DNA from: Phycisphaerales bacterium
GTDB lineage: Bacteria; Planctomycetota; Phycisphaerae; UBA1845
Length of the DNA stretch: 64,000 nucleotides
Reading direction: 5' to 3'
NCBI GenBank assembly: GCA_020639115.1
Contig: JACKHG010000002.1
Coordinates: 1 to 64,000, forward strand
The translations under genes were made by a program, and so were the position numbers. The notes beneath the pieces were generated by a model, which was not told the origin of the DNA, ran no database searches, and saw nothing but the letters and a program-made list of their open reading frames with translations. Position 1 is the stretch's first letter; each line of letters begins with the position of its first letter. Positions 53,924-61,364 of this stretch are shown here, piece by piece.

Positions 53924-54814
53924 TCAGGCAGCCAGTGCCTTCTGCATGGTCGCGCCGATCGTCGCAGGAGAATCCGCGACGAAAACGCCCGCTTCCTTGA
54001 GCGCGGCGATCTTGCTGGATGCCGTGCCCTCGCCCCCGCTGATGATCGCGCCGGCGTGCCCCATCCGCTTGCCCGGAGGGGCCGTCTGGCCGGCGATGAA
54101 TCCGACAACCGGTTTCTTCACGTTGGTCCGGATGAAATCCGCAGCCGCTTCCTCGTCGCTGCCGCCGATCTCGCCGATCATGATGATCGCATCGGTGGCG
54201 GTATCGTCGTTGAACATCGCCAGCAGCTCGACGAAGTTGAGACCCTTGACCGGGTCGCCGCCGATGCCCACGCACGTCGTCTGCGAAATGTTGCGGGTGG
54301 TGCACTGCCAGACCGCTTCGTACGTCAGCGTCCCGCTGCGCGAGATGATCCCCACGCTCTTGCTGCCGGCCTGCGGCGGGCGGTGTATATACCCGGGCAT
54401 GATGCCGATCTTGCACTCGCCCGGCGTGATGATGCCGGGGCAGTTGGGACCGATCAGCCGGGCGCCGCAGTCATCCAGGTACTTGCGGGCCCGCACCATG
54501 TCCAGCGCGGGGATGCCCTCCGTGATGAGCACGACGAGCGAAATGCCCGCGTCGGCAGCCTCCATCGCGGCATCGGCTGCAAAGGCGGCCGGCACGAAGA
54601 TCATGCTGGCGGTGGCGTTGGTCGCCCGCACCGCATGCTCGACGGTATCGAAGACCGGCAACCCGTGCTCGCTCTTCGTGCCGCCCTTGCCGGGCGAGGT
54701 TCCGCCTACGAACTGGGTGCCGTACTCCAGGCCCCGCGCCGTGTGGAACGCGCCGGCGTTGCCGGTGATGCCCTGGCAGATCACTTTCGTGTTGCGATCG
54801 ACGATGATGCTCAT
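53924..54814 (-). CDS. sucD: Succinyl-CoA synthetase alpha subunit
   Basis: A 296-residue subunit of the citric acid cycle enzyme that makes ATP or GTP from succinyl-CoA. The CoA-binding domain (CQGITGNAGAFHTARGLEYGT), GLPVFDTVEHAV, and the phospho-histidine loop GHAGAIISGGEGTASSK with its active-site His are all clear. IMPGYIHRPPQAGSKSVGII is also typical. The ATG at 54814 gives the standard N-terminus MSIIVDRNTKV. The beta subunit gene sucC, usually upstream, is absent here: the upstream neighbour is a divergent small membrane protein gene. Confidence 0.95.
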   Translation of the reverse strand: MSIIVDRNTKVICQGITGNAGAFHTARGLEYGTQFVGGTSPGKGGTKSEHGLPVFDTVEHAVRATNATASMIFVPAAFAADAAMEAADAGISLVVLITEGIPALDMVRARKYLDDCGARLIGPNCPGIITPGECKIGIMPGYIHRPPQAGSKSVGIISRSGTLTYEAVWQCTTRNISQTTCVGIGGDPVKGLNFVELLAMFNDDTATDAIIMIGEIGGSDEEAAADFIRTNVKKPVVGFIAGQTAPPGKRMGHAGAIISGGEGTASSKIAALKEAGVFVADSPATIGATMQKALAA

Positions 54815-54958
54815 GGTGGGTTCGTCCCGGACGGTGCGCCATCTCCGCAGCCGGTGTCCATGCGGCGCGGAGGGGTAGTATGGACCTGCGGGCACGCTTT
54901 GTAAATGCAACTGTGACGCCGTCGTGACCGAGCCCCAACCGCCGCCTATACTGCCTCC

Positions 54959-55159
54959 ATGAGCGATCCGTCACCCACCGAGGATCCGCGCAAGCCTCCG
55001 CAGGCCGACCCGCTGCCCGAGCCCACGCCCGATCAGCTCGCGATGGGCCTGCGCTCCTGGATGCGCCGTATCGTCGGCATGATCCTCGTGGCGGCGCTGC
55101 TCGTCGTGATTGTCCGGGGCATCTACGTGGCGTGGCAGGTGCAGCACTCGGGCGGGTGA
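54959..55159 (+). CDS. Small single-pass membrane protein
   Basis: A 66-residue protein with a Pro/Asp-rich N-terminal tail (about 35 residues), a basic cluster (RSWMRR) and one transmembrane helix (IVGMILVAALLVVIVRGIYV), giving a likely N-in topology. It starts 145 bases from and divergently to sucD. No Shine-Dalgarno is strong. Function unknown. Confidence 0.5.
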   Translation: MSDPSPTEDPRKPPQADPLPEPTPDQLAMGLRSWMRRIVGMILVAALLVVIVRGIYVAWQVQHSGG

Positions 55160-55183
55160 CGGGCGCCGGACCGCGCACAGCGG

Positions 55184-56167
55184 TCAGCGATCGCGGCGAA
55201 CGATGAACTCGGCCATGGCCGTAAGCGCGGAACGCGCCGTGGATGGCGCCAGGAGTTCCAGAGCGGCGAGCGCCTTGGCGACGTATCGCTGCGCGACGGT
55301 GGTCGCATACTGCAGACTGCCGGCGTCGTTCAGGCTGGCCGCAATGCTGCCGCGGTCGGCCACCGATCCCTTCTTCAGCACCTCGACGAGTTGCGTCCGG
55401 CGCGACGAGTCCACGTTCGAAAGAAAGTGGATGATCGGCAGCGTGAGCTTACCCAGATCCAGATCGCGGCCGAGCGTTTTGCCTGTGCACTGCTCCGTGC
55501 CGGTCAGATCCAGAATGTCGTCCATGATCTGAAAGGCCATGCCGGCATTGACGCCGAATCCGCCGAGCGCAACCACCGTGCGGGCATCGGCGTTCGCGTA
55601 GCGGGCGCCCAGGGTGCACGCCGCGCCTGTCAGGGCTGCGGTCTTGCGGCGGATGATCTCGAAGTAGTCGGCTTCGCCCAGGTCGTAGCACCCGCGGTGA
55701 TGGAGCTGCATCAACTCGCCTTCGCAGACGGTGTTGGTGGTGCTGCCGATCAGCCGCGACGCGTACTGGGAATCGAGACTGCTGCAGAGGTGGAACGCAT
55801 GGCTGATCAGGAAGTCGCCCAGCATCACGGCTGACTCGTTGCCCACCAGCCCGTTGATCGTCGTGTGCCCGCGACGCAGCTCCGCTTCGTCGAGCACGTC
55901 GTCGTGGACGAGCGTGGCCAGGTGCACGAGTTCCACGACCGCGCCCAGCGTATCGTGATCGGGCGTCGCACCGGAGACCGCCTCGGCGGTCAGCAGCAGC
56001 AGGGCGGGGCGGAGCATCTTGCCGCGGTAGGCCTGGACGCGCTCGCAGAGCGTCGCCACGAAGGGCAGGTCGCTCGCCAGCTCGCGATCCATGATGCCCA
56101 CGACACGGTCGAGGCCCGGTTGGATCGGTGCGTACAGGTCGGTCAACGGCAGCGTCACGTTGCTCAT
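55184..56167 (-). CDS. Polyprenyl diphosphate synthase (trans-isoprenyl family)
   Basis: A 327-residue isoprenoid chain elongation enzyme. The first Asp-rich motif is LVHDDVLDEAELRRGH and the second is FQIMDDILDLTGTE, with GKTLGRDLDLGKLTLPIIH and the FEIIRRKTAALTGAACTLGA segment also characteristic. It condenses isopentenyl diphosphate units, probably to octaprenyl- or similar length for quinones (IspB/HepT-like); product length is not deducible. ATG at 56167, no strong Shine-Dalgarno. It is monocistronic here. Confidence 0.92.
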   Translation of the reverse strand: MSNVTLPLTDLYAPIQPGLDRVVGIMDRELASDLPFVATLCERVQAYRGKMLRPALLLLTAEAVSGATPDHDTLGAVVELVHLATLVHDDVLDEAELRRGHTTINGLVGNESAVMLGDFLISHAFHLCSSLDSQYASRLIGSTTNTVCEGELMQLHHRGCYDLGEADYFEIIRRKTAALTGAACTLGARYANADARTVVALGGFGVNAGMAFQIMDDILDLTGTEQCTGKTLGRDLDLGKLTLPIIHFLSNVDSSRRTQLVEVLKKGSVADRGSIAASLNDAGSLQYATTVAQRYVAKALAALELLAPSTARSALTAMAEFIVRRDR

Positions 56168-56422
56168 GGCACGTTGCTCAGGCCTGCGTGGCCAAGGCGG
56201 CGGCCAGGCGGACCCACGGGCAGTGTTCCCGGATCGGCTATTCCCCTTTCAGGCCCGCCTCGTCCGCAGGGGTGTCGAGCTATGGTAGCGATCCCCGGGG
56301 CGGGCAACCAATCTGTTTCAAATCTTTTGAAAAAGTTGGCGCGCAGGCTCCCGCCGCGATGCCCCCGCCTTTTCCGCAAATCCACTCCGCGTGTATATTC
56401 CCGCCACGACGCGAGGTGAAGC

Positions 56423-58036
56423 ATGGAACCACAGCAAGACGTTCGAGGCAGCTTCAAACCGTCCATCGTTCTGCTCATCGCCTTGCTCCTGTTCGTGTGC
56501 ATCCCGCTGATCGCCCTGGCGCAGTTCGGCGCCCATGCGCGCACCGACGAGGCGGACCCCTACCTCTTCGCCTGCTTCGGCCGCGAGTTGCTGCAGGGCG
56601 CAGCGCTCTATCGCGATCTCTGGGACATCAAGCCGCCGGCGATATTCTGGATCAACGCGCTCGGCGTCTGGCTCGGTCGTGGATCGCTCATCGGCGTCTA
56701 TGCGCTCTGCGCGCTCTGCGTCTGCGCCAGCGTCGGACTGATCACGGCGATCGCCTACCGCCGGTACGGACTCGCCAACGCGTGCCTGACGGCGATCATG
56801 GCGTCCCTCTATCTGCCGCTGAACGATCTGCATATCGGGTGCAATCGGCCATGCACGTATTACTTGGTGAGTGACCTGCTGGCATTCGTCTGTTACCTGC
56901 GCGCTTGGCGGGGGGGGACGCTGCACGCGCGCTGGCTCTGGATCGCCGGCCTGGTCGGTGGGGTAAGCTTCTGTTTTCGACAGACGGCTGTCGCGCCGAT
57001 GATTGCGATCGGCCTCCACCTGCTCTGGGTCGGTCGCGACTGTGGCGGCGGATGGCGAGGACAGGCGAAGCGCCTGGTCTGCTTTGTCGGCGGGTGGCTC
57101 ACGACGGTCGCGCTCACGGTGGGCGTCCTGGCGGTGACAGCAGATCTGCGCTGGGCCTGGGACGCGGTTGTCGAGGTGCCCTTCAGCGGGCTTCAGCCGC
57201 CGCTGGAGCTGTCGATGCGGCTCGCGGAGGACTGGGTTCCCAAGTATGCGGATCCCTATGCGCTGCCGTTGCTGCTCGCGTTGTGTGTCGCGGTGCACGC
57301 GGTGCTGCGCCGTCTGCCGCGCTACCGCAGCGCATGGGCCGCGCCGCGCACGCTCGCCCAACCGCGCGGACTGGTCGGCCTGTGGTGGTGCTGGCTCGTC
57401 GCGGGCGTGTTGCTGTCGCTGTTTGGCATACCGGGCCGGCCGTGGTATCTGGCACCGGCGGTTCCGCCGCTGCTGCTGCTCAGCGCCCACGCCGTGCACC
57501 TGCTGTTCGAGTTCAGCCGTCGCGTGCCCGAACCGCGGCCGGCGTTTCCCGTGGTCGTCGCGTTCGTCTGGTTCGGAGCGATGATGATCGACCCGCTGGC
57601 GAGCCAGCGCGACATGGCGCTGCGCCAGTACCATCTGCGGTTCCAGGACCGGTTGGATCCCGGCAACGTCGAACTGATCGCCGAGATCGAGGCGCACACG
57701 CAACCCGGCGACGCGATTTTCCTCTCGGCCTATCGCCCAGAGGTGTATTGGCGCACCCGGCGGCGTCTGGCCTGCCGCTATCCGGGCACGCTCTGCGCCG
57801 GGGGCTGGGAGGATCCGCGCAACCCGGTCACCCCCCGGATCGCCGAAGAATTGAGGAAAAACAAGCCGCCGCTCATTCAATGGACCCCGCTGCCGCAGGA
57901 GGACCACGCAGGGGGAGCATTCACGGCGTGGTTGCACGAAAACTACCGGCAGATCGACCCGGACGTGGTCGCCGGCTTGTGGCTCCGATCGGACCGCATG
58001 CAGACCGCCAGCCCAGGAGACAAGTCATCGCAATGA
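56423..58036 (+). CDS. GT-C (GT39/ArnT-like) membrane glycosyltransferase
   Basis: A 537-residue protein with about ten membrane helices. The N-terminal loop carries the GT-C acidic motif ARTDEADPYLFACFGREL and DLWDIKPPAIFW, typical of the GT39/ArnT/PMT-like group that uses lipid-linked sugars. The C-terminal third is soluble (VELIAEIEAHTQPGDAIFL). GAGGTG is seven bases upstream of the ATG. The last four bases overlap the start of the GH13-type gene (ATGA), indicating coupled translation and a possible shared glycan pathway. Acceptor unknown. Confidence 0.82.
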   Translation: MEPQQDVRGSFKPSIVLLIALLLFVCIPLIALAQFGAHARTDEADPYLFACFGRELLQGAALYRDLWDIKPPAIFWINALGVWLGRGSLIGVYALCALCVCASVGLITAIAYRRYGLANACLTAIMASLYLPLNDLHIGCNRPCTYYLVSDLLAFVCYLRAWRGGTLHARWLWIAGLVGGVSFCFRQTAVAPMIAIGLHLLWVGRDCGGGWRGQAKRLVCFVGGWLTTVALTVGVLAVTADLRWAWDAVVEVPFSGLQPPLELSMRLAEDWVPKYADPYALPLLLALCVAVHAVLRRLPRYRSAWAAPRTLAQPRGLVGLWWCWLVAGVLLSLFGIPGRPWYLAPAVPPLLLLSAHAVHLLFEFSRRVPEPRPAFPVVVAFVWFGAMMIDPLASQRDMALRQYHLRFQDRLDPGNVELIAEIEAHTQPGDAIFLSAYRPEVYWRTRRRLACRYPGTLCAGGWEDPRNPVTPRIAEELRKNKPPLIQWTPLPQEDHAGGAFTAWLHENYRQIDPDVVAGLWLRSDRMQTASPGDKSSQ

Positions 58037-60087
58037 ACGCACGCCCACGAACGGCACCGCGCCGACGCGGTCGGCGGTTGGACTACCGCATCCCGGCCCT
58101 GTGGAACTGCTGGGACGCGCCCGTCGGCGTGATCTCCGGCGGCAAGCAGATCGCCATCGACGCGCCCGTCTATCTCGCCGAGTGCCTGCGCTGGATCGAG
58201 GGGAACGGCGCGCCCGCCGCGCCGGGCCGCAGCCTCTCCAGGATCCGCCGCGTGGTCCGCGGCGCTGTCGGCCAAGTGCGCACGGACGACGGCCCGCGCC
58301 GGGCGGGCGACTGGATCCGCCGCGGTTTCATGTACGGCATGATGATCCGCTGCGCCACGGCCTGGGACCACGACGGCGACGGGAAGCTCACGGGCCGGCG
58401 GGTGAACGAGTTCGGCACGTTCCTGAAGTCGATCCTGCTGCTGCCCCATCTGCAGAAGATGGGCGTCGACGTGCTCTACCTGCTGCCCGTCGTCAACGCC
58501 TCGCGGCTGTACCGCAAGGGAGAATTGGGTTGTCCCTATGCGGCGAAGAACTTCATGGCCCTCGACCCCGACCAGTACGACGACGCGTTCGGAGCGGACT
58601 ACGGCGACGTCGACGACCAGTTTCGGCTGTTCGTGACCTGCGCCCACCGCCTGGGCATGCGCGTGATGCTCGACCTCGCCCCGCGCACGGCGGCGCGCGA
58701 CTGCGCCTGGATTCTCGAGCGGCCCGACTGGTTCTACTGGATCGACCGGCGCTTCGAGCGCGGTTACCGGGCGCCGCACATTCCCAACGTCACGTACTAC
58801 AACCCGGTGCCCGGCCGGCTCGACGAGGTCTACGGTGTCCCCGCGGTGCGCGAACACCTGGCGAAGTTCCGCTTCGCCCCGAACGTGACCGCGCCGCAGA
58901 AGTGGGCCAACTTCGCGGCGGCCCAGCGCCGGCGACCGGCTGCCAACCTGCTCACCGAGATCGCCAGGCACTTCGGCGTGGTGACGCCGCCGGGATTCTC
59001 TGACGTGGTCAACGATACCCAGCCACCGTGGAGCGACGTGACCTATTTCCGGCTGTTCGAGGATCACCCCGTCGAGGCTGTGCCCCACCTGCCGGACCCG
59101 GCGGCCCAGCCACCCTACGTGCTGTACGACACCGCCAAGGCCAGCATGTTCGAGGGGCGCCGGCCCATGAAGCAACTCTGGGACCGCCTCGCCAACATCC
59201 TGCCCTTCTACCAGGGCTTCGGCGTGGACGGCGCCCGCGTGGACATGGCCCACGCGTTGCCGAACCGCCTGGAGGCGATGATTCTCCAGCGGCCCCGCAA
59301 GAAGGACCCCGACTTCTGCCTGCTGGCCGAACAACTCGGTACGGAAAACCACGCGCGCGTCTACCGCGGCGGATACAACATCATCATCGGGCCGAGCTGG
59401 TGGATGCAGCCACGGGGCCACGAGGGGCAGATGCACGCGTTCGTGGCCCAGACCGCGCGGCTCAAGGTGCCGGTGATGGCCGCGGCGGAGACGCCCGACA
59501 CGCCGCGGGCCGTCGTGCGCCGCGGACGGCGGGCGTTCGCCATGCAGGCCGCGGTCGTCAATTGCTTTTTGCCGAACGCGGTGCCGATGATCAACTGCGG
59601 CATGGAGGTCCACGAACGCCAGCCGATGAACCTCGGCCTCGACGCGAAGCCGCGCGACCGCTTCGCGCTGCCCAAGTCCGATCCGCTCTACGGCAAGCTC
59701 GCGTTCTTCGACCGCTACGCGCTGCACTGGACGAACCCGGGCGGCGCCCAGATGACCGAGCTGATCGCCCGCGCATCCACGCTGCGGCGCGAGTACCTGC
59801 CCGCGCTGACGAATCCGCGCGCCTACTTCGCGCCGAACGTCACTATGAACGCCAAACACGTGCTCGCGACGGCCTTCAAGCTGCCGCGCCGCCAGGGCAC
59901 CCTGCTGATGCTCGCCAACCTCGACTATCAGCGCGCGCGGCGCACGAAGGTGGCGGACCTGCCCGGCAGCCGGGGCGCGTGCGAACTGCTCCTGACGATC
60001 CACGGCGCCCAGGTCCCGCGATCCCGGCGCGGCGCCCTCCATTTCGACCTCGCACCCGGTGACGCGCTCGTGGTGAGGGCGATCTGA
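58033..60087 (+). CDS. GH13-type alpha-amylase family enzyme
   Basis: A 684-residue protein with an N-terminal arginine-rich stretch. It contains an alpha-amylase family barrel: MGVDVLYLLPVVNAS (strand 2 region), GMRVMLDLAPRTAARDCAW, the region-II pattern FGVDGARVDMAHALP with nucleophile Asp, and the region-III Glu in CLLAEQLGTE. A region-IV His-Asp pair is not obvious, as ETPDTPRA occupies that place, which fits transferases such as GlgE-like enzymes better than plain amylases. Lacks a signal peptide, so cytoplasmic. Start ATG at 58033 overlaps the glycosyltransferase stop. Substrate alpha-glucan is likely, not proven. Confidence 0.8.
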   Translation: MNARPRTAPRRRGRRLDYRIPALWNCWDAPVGVISGGKQIAIDAPVYLAECLRWIEGNGAPAAPGRSLSRIRRVVRGAVGQVRTDDGPRRAGDWIRRGFMYGMMIRCATAWDHDGDGKLTGRRVNEFGTFLKSILLLPHLQKMGVDVLYLLPVVNASRLYRKGELGCPYAAKNFMALDPDQYDDAFGADYGDVDDQFRLFVTCAHRLGMRVMLDLAPRTAARDCAWILERPDWFYWIDRRFERGYRAPHIPNVTYYNPVPGRLDEVYGVPAVREHLAKFRFAPNVTAPQKWANFAAAQRRRPAANLLTEIARHFGVVTPPGFSDVVNDTQPPWSDVTYFRLFEDHPVEAVPHLPDPAAQPPYVLYDTAKASMFEGRRPMKQLWDRLANILPFYQGFGVDGARVDMAHALPNRLEAMILQRPRKKDPDFCLLAEQLGTENHARVYRGGYNIIIGPSWWMQPRGHEGQMHAFVAQTARLKVPVMAAAETPDTPRAVVRRGRRAFAMQAAVVNCFLPNAVPMINCGMEVHERQPMNLGLDAKPRDRFALPKSDPLYGKLAFFDRYALHWTNPGGAQMTELIARASTLRREYLPALTNPRAYFAPNVTMNAKHVLATAFKLPRRQGTLLMLANLDYQRARRTKVADLPGSRGACELLLTIHGAQVPRSRRGALHFDLAPGDALVVRAI

Positions 60088-60332
60088 CGGCGCGGCAGAG
60101 CAACCGGGCACCCAAGGCATATCGGACCTTCCAGCAAGCCCGGGGCCCGGCGCCAGGCGAAAGACCATTCTGATTCCCGCGGCCATCGGGTAAGATTCCG
60201 ATTGGACCGCGCGCGTTGCGCGCGACCGAGTCCAGCGTGAGACCTGTCGGCGATCAGTGCCCGGGTCATGCGATGATCCGCGCAGACCGGCTCACCCATG
60301 CTTGCTCCCGCCGCCGCTGGAGGAGGACAACC

Positions 60333-61364
60333 ATGCCGAACCGTCGCTGGCGCGCCGGCGTCGTGAAGTCTGCCGGCACCATCCTTCCCGTTCACATTCT
60401 GCTGATCGTGCTTCCGCTCGCAACGAGCGCGGCGACGCACGCCCAGATTGTCGAAGTGCCCATGGCACGATCGGCTGCCGACATTCCAACCGCCGTCGTC
60501 GTTCGGGGTCCGTGGGGCGACGCCCCCGGCCAATTCGGAAAAAACGACGAGGCGTCGCGCCCGGGTCCGATGGATTTCGTTGCCATCGGCGGGCGGCTCT
60601 ACGTGCTCGACCCGGTCAACGCCCGCGTACAGGTATTTCGCAACGACGGGAGCTTTGAACGGCAAGTTGCCATCGGCACGCACACGGCCGACTTCCTTGC
60701 GGTGGAGCGCAACGGCGATATGGTCGTGATGGACGCGTTCGTGAAGCGCCAGATTATTGTTTTCTCAACCGACGGCAAGCCGCACACCCGCTGTGGCATA
60801 CCGGCGGCGATCCAGCTCCCCTCCGCGATCTTCCTCGACGGCGAGCGCATCCTGATCGAGGATCGCCATGATCGGGTGTTCGAACTGGCGCTGCCCACCG
60901 GCGGCCGCGCGGACACAGCCAGCACCGTGCGCGCGTTCGCCGGCCGGCCGGATGCAGCCGGGACCGGCGTGCGGCACGCCCGGAAGGCAAACGGGCATGA
61001 TGTCGCGCTGCACGCCCCGCTCAGCCCTTCCGCCGACGATCCGATCACCCTTCGCTTTCCGCGCGAAGTGCAGTCGATCGTGGCGCTGGAATCCGACGAC
61101 AGCGGCCGCAGCTACCTCGCGGTGACATGCCCGACGGCGGGATCCGCAGATGAGTGGCGCACGGATATCGTCGTGATCGTCATCGCGTCCGATGGCACCG
61201 TCGTATCCACCTTGCAGATGCCAAATCACTACGTGACGGACCACTACCGCAAGCTGGCGGTCTCCGAGTCGGGCGACATCATCCAGATGCAGACGACGGA
61301 GGACGAGGTGCGTTTCGTTCGCTGGACGGTGCAGCCGGAGAGCGGGAAAGGGGGTGCGCAATGA
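60333..61364 (+). CDS. Secreted six-bladed beta-propeller (NHL-like) protein
   Basis: A 343-residue exported protein. The signal peptide contains ILPVHILLIVLPLATSA and ends near THAQ. The body has NHL-type repeats: GGRLYVLDPVNARVQVFRND, then TADFLAVERNGDMVVMDAF, FLDGERILIEDRHDRVFEL, and a last blade with AVSESGDIIQMQTTEDEVR. Such propellers mediate protein or ligand contacts. GGAGGAGG eight bases upstream of the ATG at 60333 fixes the start. The stop overlaps the ATG of the NlpC/P60 gene (ATGA), so both are co-translated and likely act together outside the cell. Confidence 0.8.
   Translation: MPNRRWRAGVVKSAGTILPVHILLIVLPLATSAATHAQIVEVPMARSAADIPTAVVVRGPWGDAPGQFGKNDEASRPGPMDFVAIGGRLYVLDPVNARVQVFRNDGSFERQVAIGTHTADFLAVERNGDMVVMDAFVKRQIIVFSTDGKPHTRCGIPAAIQLPSAIFLDGERILIEDRHDRVFELALPTGGRADTASTVRAFAGRPDAAGTGVRHARKANGHDVALHAPLSPSADDPITLRFPREVQSIVALESDDSGRSYLAVTCPTAGSADEWRTDIVVIVIASDGTVVSTLQMPNHYVTDHYRKLAVSESGDIIQMQTTEDEVRFVRWTVQPESGKGGAQ

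Noticed and set aside
56905..58032. Extension of the GH13-type gene into the glycosyltransferase region
   Set aside because: The segment is in a different frame of the glycosyltransferase gene and reads as low-complexity Ala/Arg/Gly; the ATGA start at 58033 fits better.
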